Shown here piece by piece: positions 1 through 9,300 of a stretch of 64,000 nt of DNA (position 1 is its first letter; each line of letters begins with the position of its first letter). Below the pieces are notes generated by a model that saw nothing but the letters and a program-made list of their open reading frames with translations, had not been told where the DNA came from and did no database searches. Both the position numbers and the translations under genes were made by a program. The DNA lies in the NCBI RefSeq assembly GCF_024612015.1, contig NZ_CP102512.1:3534001-3598000 (forward strand), written 5' to 3'. Origin of the DNA: Streptomyces sp. CA-210063. GTDB lineage: Bacteria; Actinomycetota; Actinomycetes; Streptomycetales; Streptomycetaceae.

Positions 1-2
1 AC

Positions 3-74
3 GGCCTTCAGCGCGTACGCCGTGCCGTCGGGAGCGACGATCCGCGCCCGGAGATCACTACCCTTCGCTCATGA
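3..74 (+). CDS. Possible 3' end of an upstream gene (partial)
   Basis: A reading frame enters from the left edge and ends at a TGA that overlaps the ATG of the next gene in an ATGA junction, the usual sign of translational coupling. Only about 23 residues are visible and no domain can be named. The stretch is too short to exclude chance. Confidence 0.3.
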   Translation, partial: GLQRVRRAVGSDDPRPEITTLRS

Positions 75-1183
75 CCCCTCTGCCGGATCGCTTCTGCCCG
101 ACGGACGGTACGCGCGTCCCCGCCGCCTCCCTCGCCTGGTGCTGCCCGGCCTGCCGCGGCCCCCTGGACCTGGACTTCGCGCCCACTCCGGCACCGCTGA
201 AGTCCCTGTCCGGCCGCGTCAACTCCCTCTGGCGCTACGCGGAATGCCTCCCCCTGGCGTCGCCCACGGTGTCACTGGGCGAGGGCCGGACCCCGCTGGT
301 CGATCTCAAGGACGGCATTCAGGCCAAGCTCGACTTCCTGATGCCCACGCTCTCCTTCAAGGACCGTGGTGCGGTGCTCCTCGCCGAGCTGGCCCTGCGG
401 CTGGACCCCCGGCGGGTCGTCGCCGACAGCAGCGGCAACGCGGGCACGGCGGTCGCCGCGTACTGCGCCCGGGCCGCGCTGCCCTGCACGGTGTACGTCC
501 CGGCCGGTACGTCGGCCAAGAAGCTGGAGCAGATCGACGCGCACGGCGCGCGGCTCCACCTCGTCGACGGCGATCGTGAGGCCACGGCCCGGGCGGCCCG
601 CGAGGCGGCGGACACGGACGGCGTCTTCTACGCCTCGCACGTCTACAACCCGTACTTCCTGCACGGGACGAAGACCTACGTCCACGAACTGTGGGAGGAC
701 CTCGGCGGCCGCCTCCCCGAGGTGATCGTCGTCCCCGTCGGCAACGGCACGCTGCTGCTCGGCGCGGCCCTCGCCGTCGCCGAACTCCACGCGGCGGGCC
801 TCATCGACCGCCGCCCCGCCCTCTACGCCGTCCAGTCCGCCGCCGTCGCTCCCCTGGCCCATGCCTGGGCCGAGGGCGCCGACGACGTCGTCGGAGCCAC
901 CCCCACGTCCCCCACCCTCGCGGAGGGCATCGCCATCCCCCACCCGCCTCGCGCCCGCCAGATCCTGCGCGCCGTCCGCGCCTCCGGCGGCACGTTCCTC
1001 ACCGTGACGGAGGACCAGCTCCGCCATGCCCAACGCGACCTGGCCTCACGCGGGTTGTACGTCGAGTCGACGGGCGTGGCGTGCTGGGCGGCCGTACGGG
1101 AGGGGGCGGTCGAGGGACGCACGGCGGTGGTGCCGTTGTGCGGGGCGGGGCTGAAGACGGGGGTGGCGGGAAACCACGGGTGA
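71..1183 (+). CDS. Threonine-synthase-like PLP-dependent enzyme
   Basis: A 370-residue fold-type II pyridoxal-phosphate enzyme. The N-terminus has a Cys-rich ribbon (Cys-9 and a CCPAC near residue 24), as in many actinobacterial threonine synthase homologues. The motif SFKDRG at residues 95-100 supplies the PLP lysine (K97). SSGNAGTAV near residue 120 and PVGNGTLLLGA near residue 224 fit the PLP phosphate and substrate loops. The expected reaction is beta/gamma-replacement or elimination, for example O-phosphohomoserine to threonine, but paralogues with other substrates are common and this is not next to homoserine genes. The ATG at 71 overlaps the preceding stop. An imperfect hairpin follows the gene. 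Confidence 0.85.
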   Translation: MTPLPDRFCPTDGTRVPAASLAWCCPACRGPLDLDFAPTPAPLKSLSGRVNSLWRYAECLPLASPTVSLGEGRTPLVDLKDGIQAKLDFLMPTLSFKDRGAVLLAELALRLDPRRVVADSSGNAGTAVAAYCARAALPCTVYVPAGTSAKKLEQIDAHGARLHLVDGDREATARAAREAADTDGVFYASHVYNPYFLHGTKTYVHELWEDLGGRLPEVIVVPVGNGTLLLGAALAVAELHAAGLIDRRPALYAVQSAAVAPLAHAWAEGADDVVGATPTSPTLAEGIAIPHPPRARQILRAVRASGGTFLTVTEDQLRHAQRDLASRGLYVESTGVACWAAVREGAVEGRTAVVPLCGAGLKTGVAGNHG

Positions 1184-1195
1184 GGGCGGCGGGGG

Positions 1196-1232
1196 CGGTT
1201 CTCACCATGCTGCTCCGCTGGTGGGTGAACCG
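1196..1232 (+). terminator. Imperfect hairpin after the PLP enzyme gene
   Basis: The arms CGGTT-CTCACCA and TGGTGGGTGAACCG pair imperfectly 13 bp after the stop at 1183. There is no clear T-run, so termination is inferred from position. The rest of the 190-bp gap up to 1373 is presumably the promoter of the beta-mannosidase/LacI operon. It includes an A/T-rich patch around 1285-1300. Confidence 0.4.
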
Positions 1233-1373
1233 GTAAAGCCCGCCACCCCATCACGACCCCAAAGGGCATGTGGCAGGGGCCTATACCGGTTTATTTACAC
1301 CGCTCGTCCTGGCGGCTACGTTGGCGTGCGCCGTACCCAGAGACGACTGGGCCTCACGTGAGGGGAGCCGCAC

Positions 1374-3797
1374 ATGAAGGACGTCACCCTGCTCAGCGAC
1401 GGGTGGGGGCTGCGCCATGGGGACGCGGTGCTGCCCGCCCGGGTACCGGGCTGCGTGCACACCGATCTGCTGGCCGCGGGGCTCATCCCGGACCCCTTCA
1501 TCGGCACCGCCGAGCACGAGGTGGCCTGGGTCGGCGACCGGACCTGGACGTACACCACCCGGCTCACGGCCGAGACCGCTCACGAGCGCACGGACCTGGT
1601 CTTCGACGGCCTCGACACCGCGGCCGAGATCCTCCTGGACGGGGAGGAGCTCGGGCGGACCCGCAACATGCACCGCGCTCACCGCTTCGACGTCACCGGC
1701 CGCGCCGGAGAGCTCCACGTGCGCTTCACGCCGGCTCGCGAGGAGGCGGAGGCGGTACGGAAGACGGTCGGCGACCGGCCCAACGTCTATCCCGAACCGT
1801 CCCAGTACATCCGCAAGATGGCGTGCGGCTTCGGCTGGGACTGGGGCCCCACCGTCGTCACCGCCGGCATCTGGCGGCCCGCCCGCCTGGAGCACTGGTC
1901 GACCGCCCGGATCGCCCGGGTCCGCCCCGCGGTCACGGTCCCCGGGACGCATGGACGGGTGGAGGTCCACCTCACGCTGGAGCGCACCGCCGGCGGCGCC
2001 GGACACCCGCTGACCGCGCGCGCCTCGGTGGCCGGCGTCGAAACCGAGACCACCTTCGAGGGCGACGAGGCGACCCTCGCCCTGGACGTTCCCGAGCCGG
2101 AGCTGTGGTGGCCGCGCGGTCACGGCGAACAGCCGCTGTACGACCTGACGGTCGCCCTCACCGACGGCGACACCACGCTGGACTCCTGGCGGCGCCGCAT
2201 CGGCTTCCGCACGATCGAACTGGACCGCTCCGCCGACGAGCACGGCACCGGCTTCACCCTCGTCGTCAACGGCGTACGCCTCTTCGTACGCGGCGTGAAC
2301 TGGATCCCCGACGACGTCCTGCCCTCCCGCGTCACCCCGGAGCGCTACCGGCACCGCCTCACCCAGGCCACGGACGCCAACATCGACCTCGTCCGCGTCT
2401 GGGGCGGCGGCATCTACGAGGACGACGCCTTCTACGACGTGTGCGACGAACTCGGGCTGATGGTCTGGCAGGACTTCCTGTTCGCCTGCTCCGCCTACCC
2501 CGAGGAGCAGCCGCTGCGCGGCGAGGTGGAGGCCGAGGCGCGGGACAACGTCGTACGCCTCATGCCGCACCCGTCGCTGGTGCTGTGGAACGGCAACAAC
2601 GAGAACCTCTGGGGCTTCCGCGACTGGGGCTGGGAGCCCGAACTCGCCGGTGACTCCTGGGGCGAGGGGTACTACCTGGGTCTGCTGCCGCGGGTCGTCG
2701 CCGAGTTGGACCCGACCCGGCCGTACACGGCGGGCAGCCCCTGGTCCGGTTCCTGGGACCACCACCCCAACGATCCGGCGCACGGCACGCACCACTCCTG
2801 GGAGGTGTGGAACCGCCGGGACTTCGCCGAGTACCGCGACAGCGTGCCCCGGTTCGTCGCCGAGTTCGGCTGGCAGGCGCCGCCGGCCCTGGCCACGCTG
2901 CGCCGCGCCCTCCCGGGGGAGGACCTCGCCCCGGACTCACCCGGCATGCTGCACCACCAGAAGGCCGAGGACGGCAACGGCAAACTCAACCGTGGGGTGG
3001 CCCGCCATTTCGCGCTCCCCGAGGGCGACTTCGACCGCTGGCACTATCTGACCCAGCTGCTCCAGGCCCGGGCCGTCGCCGCGGGCATCGAGCACTGGCG
3101 CTCCCACTGGCCGCGGTGCGCGGGCACCGTCGTCTGGCAGTTGAACGACTGCTGGCCGGTCAGCTCCTGGGCGGCCGTCGACGGCGACGGCCGGCTCAAG
3201 CCGCTCCACCACGAGCTGCGGCGCCTGTACGCCGACCGGTTGCTCACCCTGCAGCCCGCCCCGGAGGGCGTCGTACTGGGCCTCGTCAACCAGTCGGCCG
3301 CCCCCTGGCGTGCCGAGGTCACCGTACGCCGGACGACCGCCGGCGGGACGGTGACGGCTCAGGTGCCGCTCACCGTGGAGGTGGCGGCGCGGGACGCGGT
3401 ACGGACACCGCTGCCCGTGGACGCGCTCGGCGTCACCGGGGACGGGGAGTTCCTGGTCGCGGACGTGGACGGGGAGTTCCTGGTCGCGGACGTGGACGGG
3501 CTGCGCGCCGTGCACTTCCCCGTGCCGGACCGTGAGTTCCCCTATCCGCGCCCCGAGTTCGACGTACGGGTGGAACCGGTCGCAGGCGCCGCCGATACAG
3601 TCGACGTCGTGGTCACAGCGCACACCCTCGTACGAGACCTTCTTCTGCAACCCGACCGCCTCGACCCCGACGCGGTGGCCGACACGGGTCTCGTCACCCT
3701 GCTCCCCGGCGAGGAGAGCAGAATCCGGGTCGGCGGCTGGCCCGAGCCCGACGCCGGACGGGCCCGCGCGGCGATCTTCTGCGTGGAACCGGCGTGA
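1374..3797 (+). CDS. Beta-mannosidase, glycoside hydrolase family 2
   Basis: An 807-residue GH2 enzyme that should release non-reducing beta-D-mannose from manno-oligosaccharides in the cytoplasm. No signal peptide is visible. The order is a sugar-binding jelly-roll (about 1-180), an Ig-like domain (180-280) and a TIM barrel. The acid/base glutamate lies in WNGNNE (E410) and the likely nucleophile in VAEFGW (E497). The segment RVWGGGIYEDDAFYDVCDELG is typical of the beta-mannosidase subgroup. The stop overlaps the LacI start (GTGA), so the two are one operon. A 27-bp in-frame tandem duplication lies in the C-terminal region (3441-3494). Confidence 0.93.
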   Translation: MKDVTLLSDGWGLRHGDAVLPARVPGCVHTDLLAAGLIPDPFIGTAEHEVAWVGDRTWTYTTRLTAETAHERTDLVFDGLDTAAEILLDGEELGRTRNMHRAHRFDVTGRAGELHVRFTPAREEAEAVRKTVGDRPNVYPEPSQYIRKMACGFGWDWGPTVVTAGIWRPARLEHWSTARIARVRPAVTVPGTHGRVEVHLTLERTAGGAGHPLTARASVAGVETETTFEGDEATLALDVPEPELWWPRGHGEQPLYDLTVALTDGDTTLDSWRRRIGFRTIELDRSADEHGTGFTLVVNGVRLFVRGVNWIPDDVLPSRVTPERYRHRLTQATDANIDLVRVWGGGIYEDDAFYDVCDELGLMVWQDFLFACSAYPEEQPLRGEVEAEARDNVVRLMPHPSLVLWNGNNENLWGFRDWGWEPELAGDSWGEGYYLGLLPRVVAELDPTRPYTAGSPWSGSWDHHPNDPAHGTHHSWEVWNRRDFAEYRDSVPRFVAEFGWQAPPALATLRRALPGEDLAPDSPGMLHHQKAEDGNGKLNRGVARHFALPEGDFDRWHYLTQLLQARAVAAGIEHWRSHWPRCAGTVVWQLNDCWPVSSWAAVDGDGRLKPLHHELRRLYADRLLTLQPAPEGVVLGLVNQSAAPWRAEVTVRRTTAGGTVTAQVPLTVEVAARDAVRTPLPVDALGVTGDGEFLVADVDGEFLVADVDGLRAVHFPVPDREFPYPRPEFDVRVEPVAGAADTVDVVVTAHTLVRDLLLQPDRLDPDAVADTGLVTLLPGEESRIRVGGWPEPDAGRARAAIFCVEPA
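3441..3494 (+). repeat. 27-bp perfect tandem duplication inside the beta-mannosidase
   Basis: Two identical 27-bp units (3441-3467 and 3468-3494) encode DGEFLVADV twice in the C-terminal beta domain. The identity at every third position points to a very recent in-frame slippage or duplication. Confidence 0.9.
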
Positions 3798-4825
3798 GCG
3801 CCTCCACCCAACGCGTCACCATCAAGGACGTCGCGGCCCGGGCCGGCGTGTCGAAGGGGGCGGTGTCGCTCGCCTTCAACGACAGACCCGGGGTGTCCGA
3901 GACCACCCGGGACCGCATCTTCCGGGCGGCCCGGGAGCTGGGCTGGGCTCCCAACGCCCGGGCGCGCGGCCTGTCGTCCGGCACCAAGGTGGACACCATC
4001 GGCCTCGCGATCTGCCGGCCGGCGCGGCTGCTCGGCCTCGAACCCTTCTACATGGAGTTCATCTCCGGGGTCGAGAGTGTGCTGGCCGAGCGGTCGTGTT
4101 CGCTCCTCCTGCATCTGGTGCGGGACGTGGACGAGGAGATCGCGCTCCAGCAGCGGTGGTGGCAGGGCGGGCAGATCGGCGGAGCGATCCTGGTCGACTT
4201 CCGCGAGGACGACCCGCGCGTGCCCGCTCTGCGGGCCATCGGACTCCCGGCGGTGGCGGTCGGCCACCCGTCGCTGACGGGCGGCTTCACCTCGGTGTGG
4301 ACGGACGACGCCACCGCCGCCACGGAGGCCGTACGGTATCTGGCGGCCCTCGGTCACCGCCGTATCGCCCGTGTCGGCGGGCCCGCCGGGCTCGGCCACA
4401 GCACCATCCGCGCGAAGGCGTTCACCGAGACCGCACGGGAACTGGGCATCGCCGACGACCTCCAGGTCGCCACGGGCTACGAGGGCGAGGAGGGGGCCCG
4501 CGCCACCCGTTCGCTGCTGCTCATGGCGGAGCGGCCCACGGCCATCCTCTACGACAACGACATCATGGCCGTCGCCGGGACCGCCGTCGCCGCCGAACTG
4601 GGCCTCTCGGTTCCGCGTGACCTCTCCCTCCTCGCCTGGGACGACTCCCAGCTGTGCCGGCTGACCCACCCGCCGCTGTCCGCGATGAGCCACGACGTGC
4701 ACGGGTTCGGCGCCGACGTGGCCCGGACGCTGCTCGCGGTCATCGACGACGAGAACCCCCCGTCCCACCAGGTCGCCACCCCCTCGCTCACCCCGCGCGG
4801 GTCGACGGCGCCGCCGCCGAGGTAG
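3794..4825 (+). CDS. LacI-family transcriptional regulator
   Basis: A 343-residue LacI/GalR repressor. The N-terminal helix-turn-helix begins TIKDVAARAGVSKGAVSLAFN (residues about 8-28), followed by a periplasmic-binding-like sensor domain to the end, with the LSLLAWDDSQLCRL signature near residue 285. The GTG start overlaps the beta-mannosidase stop by 4 bp, so it is translationally coupled. By family behaviour it probably represses its own operon in response to mannose-containing sugars or mannose. I could not fix an operator. Confidence 0.92.
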   Translation: MSASTQRVTIKDVAARAGVSKGAVSLAFNDRPGVSETTRDRIFRAARELGWAPNARARGLSSGTKVDTIGLAICRPARLLGLEPFYMEFISGVESVLAERSCSLLLHLVRDVDEEIALQQRWWQGGQIGGAILVDFREDDPRVPALRAIGLPAVAVGHPSLTGGFTSVWTDDATAATEAVRYLAALGHRRIARVGGPAGLGHSTIRAKAFTETARELGIADDLQVATGYEGEEGARATRSLLLMAERPTAILYDNDIMAVAGTAVAAELGLSVPRDLSLLAWDDSQLCRLTHPPLSAMSHDVHGFGADVARTLLAVIDDENPPSHQVATPSLTPRGSTAPPPR

Positions 4826-5490
4826 GACCGGGTCCGGGGCGGCCCGGGGCGGACGGCGGGCCCGGACCTTTGCGGGTGCCGGCTGCCTCGTGGCGTCCGT
4901 CGGACCCGGTCAGGGCGAGTCGGCTTTTGACACGGCCGATGTCGTTGGCGACCAGACGGCCGGGGGTCGGGTGCCGGGTGCCGCGTGCCGGGTGCCGGGT
5001 GCCGGGTGAGGGTGTCGAGGGTGAGCCGCGACGGGATCTCCTCGGTGATCGCCTTGACCGTGCGGGTCCTCTGGGGGCCTCAGCCGTCCTCGGAGATCAA
5101 CTGGGTGAAGACCTCGCCCTGCGCCGCGAGGGAGACGTCCGATCATGCGCACATCACCGTCGGCCTACCGCAGAGGCTTCCGCACCGTCCAGGTGGCCAG
5201 GGATGCGGCGCGGAGCATCAGCCAGGCGACGTGACCCGGCGTTCACACGTGAACGCGTTCATGCACAGCCATGGACGGTCCGGCCGGCGCTCCCGGCCCG
5301 CGCCGGCGGCCGGTGATGGTAACCGGTGACGCGGCCGCCACGGTCCAGGTCATCCGGATTCGTCGCACTTCTACCCACTTGGCCCATGGCTCCGTCCCCC
5401 ATTTGAGGCAAAGGGGGCGAGGTGACCCGTAGGACCGTGCCGACCGGAGCAGACACCCAGTCGTCCGGCAACGCACGAAGGAGTACTGCC
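4826..5490. other. 665-bp intergenic region
   Basis: No convincing gene. It holds the heptamer tract at 4968-5008. A minus-strand stretch (about 5140 down to 5020) could be a gene remnant, but no family is recognisable. The last 30 bases carry the ribosome-binding site GAAGGAG (5478-5484) of the EF-hand gene. Confidence 0.5.
4968..5008. repeat. GTGCCGG heptamer tandem tract
   Basis: About six head-to-tail copies of GGGTGCC/GTGCCGG, one with a C for G change (GTGCCGC), in non-coding DNA. A simple-sequence tract. Its length may vary between strains. Confidence 0.8.
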
Positions 5491-6039
5491 ATGACCACAG
5501 CACCGATCGAGCGGAAGTACGACCTCATCTTCGACCGGCTCGACACCGACGGAAACGGCGTCCTGGAATACGCCGACTGCGAGCGCATGGCCAAGGACGT
5601 CATCCGCGCGGGGTGCATGACCGAGGGATCCGCCAAGGCCGACGCCCTGTTCACCGCCTACCAGGAGGCTTGGGAGCGACTCGCGTCGGCGGCCGACGCC
5701 GACGGAGACGGCGTCATCACACGCGAGGAGTTCAAATCCGCCATGTCCGACACCCTGGGCCGGCGGGAGCAGGTCGTCGAGGGCTGCCGGGCGGTACTGG
5801 ACGCGGAGTTCTCCGCCATCGACGGGGACGACGACGGCCTCGTACCGACGGCCGACTTCCAGGGCTACCTGGAGGCCCTGGGGTCCAGCGCCGAGGAGGC
5901 CCAGGCGACATGCGACAGCCTCGACACCAATGGCGACGGCCAGATCTCCCGGGAGGAGTTCCACGAAGGCTGGCTCCAGTACCTGCTCAGCGACGACCTG
6001 ACCGAGGCGGGAAGCCACTTCCTCGGCAGCCTGACCTGA
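5491..6039 (+). CDS. Four-EF-hand calcium-binding protein (calerythrin-like)
   Basis: 182 residues, all EF-hand. The loops lie at about 18-29 (DTDGNGVLEYAD), 69-80 (DADGDGVITREE), 111-122 (DGDDDGLVPTAD) and 145-156 (DTNGDGQISREE). The first, second and fourth have the canonical Asp/Asn ligands and the central Gly. The third has DGDDDG with Asp rather than Glu at position 12, so it may bind weakly or prefer Mg. No signal peptide, so it is cytosolic, like the actinomycete calerythrin/CabC group of calcium buffers. The ATG at 5491 is chosen over an upstream in-frame start because GAAGGAG precedes it. It lies 290 bp ahead of the NRPS on the same strand. Confidence 0.9.
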   Translation: MTTAPIERKYDLIFDRLDTDGNGVLEYADCERMAKDVIRAGCMTEGSAKADALFTAYQEAWERLASAADADGDGVITREEFKSAMSDTLGRREQVVEGCRAVLDAEFSAIDGDDDGLVPTADFQGYLEALGSSAEEAQATCDSLDTNGDGQISREEFHEGWLQYLLSDDLTEAGSHFLGSLT

Positions 6040-6331
6040 TCTGACCTGACCGGTGGGTGTTCTCACTCCGTCCGTACACAGAGCACCCACCGGCACCCAA
6101 AAAACAGCGCATCGGGCGATCATTTCTTATGACGCAATCACCGATCCTCTTTATCTGCGGATATTCTCGGAACCCCATGTTTGGCACGCGGATTAACTCG
6201 GGAATGCATGGCCGCGAACAGGGGGAAGAAATTCCCACGGCCCATCAATTTTCTGCCCGAATTCCACCTGCCCAAATTATCCCTCACCCCTTTTTTATGC
6301 GGCGCGCAATTTTCTGCTTCCCGGAGGAAAT
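6040..6331 (+). promoter_or_regulatory. A/T-rich leader and promoter region of the NRPS/terpene cluster
   Basis: This gap is visibly richer in A and T than its surroundings, with runs such as AAAAAA near 6100 and CCCCTTTTTT near 6288. It ends in a strong Shine-Dalgarno GGAGG at 6323-6327. No gene is supported. It most likely contains the cluster promoter, but no -10/-35 pair could be assigned with confidence. Confidence 0.5.
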
Positions 6332-9300
6332 GTGACGGACATGATCGATGTGTGCCAGGGCAGCACGGTGCGCGCGGACGCTCCGGCCGGTGCCACCTTG
6401 TGGGACCTCCTGTGCGCTCGGGCGGCGCAGCGCCCGGGGGCAACGGCGGTGTCCGACCCTGCGGAGAGCCTGGATTACGGGCAGCTGGTCGACGAAGCCC
6501 GCAGGTGGGCCCGGTATCTGCGCGCGTGCGGTGTCGAGCCGGGCGATCCGGTGGTGTGTGCGGCCCCGCGAGGGGTGAGGGCGGTGGTGGCGCAACTGGC
6601 GGTGTTCGCGGCGGGAGCCGTGCACGTGCCCGTCTGCGCCGATGATCCGCCGGGCAGGCTCCGGGACCTCATCGGCGCTGTGGGCGCACGGTGGGTGCTC
6701 GGGCTGTCCGGGCAGCATCTGCCCGAAGGCATCAGCAGGATCGACATGGACGACCGGGAGGTCCGGCGGAAAGTCGACGGGTGTTCGGAGGGCCGCCCGG
6801 AGGTGTCCGGTCCTCCTCCGGAGGCGGTGGCCTACATCATCCACACGTCCGGCACGTCGGGACGGCCCAAGCCGGTCGCGGTCGGCCATCGCGCGATCGC
6901 GCACACCATGCGGGCCTACGCGGACGTGTTCCCCGAACCGGTCCGGTGCATGGCGGCCGTCTCACCGATGACGACCGACGCGTCCCTGCCGGGGATCTGG
7001 TGGACGCTGCTGGCGGGCGGGCACGTTCTGCTGACCTCACCCGACCCGCGGCGCGCCCTCCACGAACTCGCCACGCACCTGTCGCGGGGACCGGCCAGCC
7101 ACACCGTACTCACCCCCTCCCTGTACAGCGCACTGCTGCCGTCCCTGGAGGGGCCCTCACCGGATCTGCGGCAGGTCCTGGTCGCGGGAGAACCCTGCCC
7201 CAGCGAGCTGGCCGCCGAGCACCACCGGAGGATGCCGGGCGTGGAGCTCGTCAACGCCTACGGGCCCACCGAGGCGGCCGTGTGGTGCACCGCGGCCGTA
7301 CTGCGTCCCGGGGACCCGGTCACGGTCGGCACGGCGCTGCCGGGCACGCCCGTCCTCGTCGTCGGTGCGGACGGACAGCCCGTCCCGGACGGCGGGACCG
7401 GCGAGGTGTGCGTCACCGGCGCCGGTCTGGCGGAGGGGTATCACGGGGACGCCGAGCTGACCGCGACCCGGTTCGTCACGCACCCACGGGACCCGCGGCA
7501 GCGGATGTACCGCACCGGTGACCTCGGCCGCCTCGACGAGCACGGCAGGCTGGAGCTGCTGGGCCGGACCGACGCCCAGGTGAAGGTGCGCGGCTTCCGG
7601 GTGGAGCCGGCCGGCGTCGCCCGTGTGCTGGGGGAGGTGCCGGGAGTCCGGGATGTGGTGGTGAGCGCCCGTCAGGGCCGCCTGGTCGCCCACGTGGTCC
7701 CGCGATGGGACGAGCGCAGCGCTGCCCAGCGGCTCCACGACGACTGGGACCGGCTCTTCGGCGCACTGGACTTCCGCGACGAGCGCAGCGGCTGGACCAG
7801 CAGCTACACCGGCAAGCCGCTGCCGGACGCGGAGATGGACGAGTGGATCGCGGCCACGGTGCGCCTGGCCACCGAGCGGGGTCTCCCCGACGCCGTGCTG
7901 GACCTGGGCTGCGGTTCGGGCATGATCCTGACGCGGCTCGCCGGGACCGCGTCCCGCGCCGTGGCCGTGGACACCTCCGCCGAGTCCCTGGCCGCGCTGC
8001 GCGAGCGGCTGGCCGACAGCGCGCTCCACCACGTCGAACTCCGGCAGGGGGACGCGGCCGGCGCCGCCGAGTACACCGGGATGGACCTCGTCCTGTGCAA
8101 CTCCGTCGTGCCCTACCTGCACAGCGCCGATCATCTGGCCCGGACCGTGACCGCCGCGCTGGCCGCCTCCGCGACCGGCGGCCGGGCCGTCTTCGGTGAT
8201 GTGAAGGACCGCACCCTCCAGGACGCCTTCCACGCCTCCGTGGTCCTTCGGACCGCCACCGACGACCTGGGCATCGACGTCCTGCGCGCACAGTGGCGCC
8301 GCCGCGTCGCCCTCGACCCCTACCTGCTGGTCGACCCCCGCTGGTTCACCCGCTGCGGGGCGGCTCATGCCGAGATCCGGCCGCGCACGGGCCGCGCCCG
8401 CAACGAGATGAACGACTTCCGGTTCGACGCTGTGCTCACCTCCGAGGCGCCCGCCTCCCCCGTCGAGGTGGACGTGTGGCGCCCCTGGCCCGGCACCATG
8501 GACGCGCTCCGCGACCTGCTGGCGGCCGAAGCGGGCCCGGTGGGCCTGCTGCGTGTGCCCAACCGCCGCACCGCCGGCGCCTGCGCGGTACGCGACGCCC
8601 TGGCCGCCGACGACCACGGCACGCTCACCGCCGCCGACCTGCGCCGGCTGTCCGACCGCGCGGAGGCCGACGCCGTCCACCCCGGCGACCTGGAGGACCT
8701 GGCCGCCGAGCTGGGTCGGCCGGTACGCCTGTCCCGCGCGGCCGGCCACCGCGACGGCGCCTACGACGCGGTGTTCCTCCCCACCGGCCCTCCTTCCTCG
8801 AACACTGGCACGCACACCCACACCCACACCCACACCCACACCCACACCGGCACCGGCACCCGTGCACCTGCCGCCATCCGGTGGCCCCAGCCCCCCGGCG
8901 ACGGGGAACTCCTCTCCGCCCCTCTGCACCGCCACGTCCTAGCCCAGGCGTCCGACAGCCTTCTCCCGGCGCTGCGCCGTCAGGCCGACGCCCACCTGTC
9001 CGAGCCCGAACGACCCAGCCGGTACGTGTTCTTGACCGCGCTGCCCACGGGCGGCAACGGAAAGCTCGACCGGGCCGCCCTTCCCACGCCCTCCACCCAC
9101 CGCCCTCGTCTGGCCACCCCCTACCGGGCACCGGTGCTGCCCGTGGAGGAGACCGTCGCCGGGGTCCTGGCCTCCGTCCTGGAACTCGACCAGGTGGGCC
9201 TGGACGACGACTTCGTGGAACTGGGCGGCGACTCGCTGACGGCGGTACGGGCCGCCGCACAGATCGGCGACGCACTGGGCCTGCGACTGCCCTCCCGTAC

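Noticed and set aside
272..1033. Long antisense open frames over most coding genes
   Set aside because: Typical shadows of high-GC coding DNA. Compositions are Gly/Arg/Pro-rich and no domains are visible.
4968..5008. Heptamer tract as an origin-like iteron array
   Set aside because: The units are G/C-rich simple sequence without a replication gene nearby or an A/T-rich partner.
6180..6220. Sigma-54-like TTGGCACG element upstream of the NRPS
   Set aside because: Streptomyces lack sigma-54 and the spacing to a GC element does not fit. Chance match.
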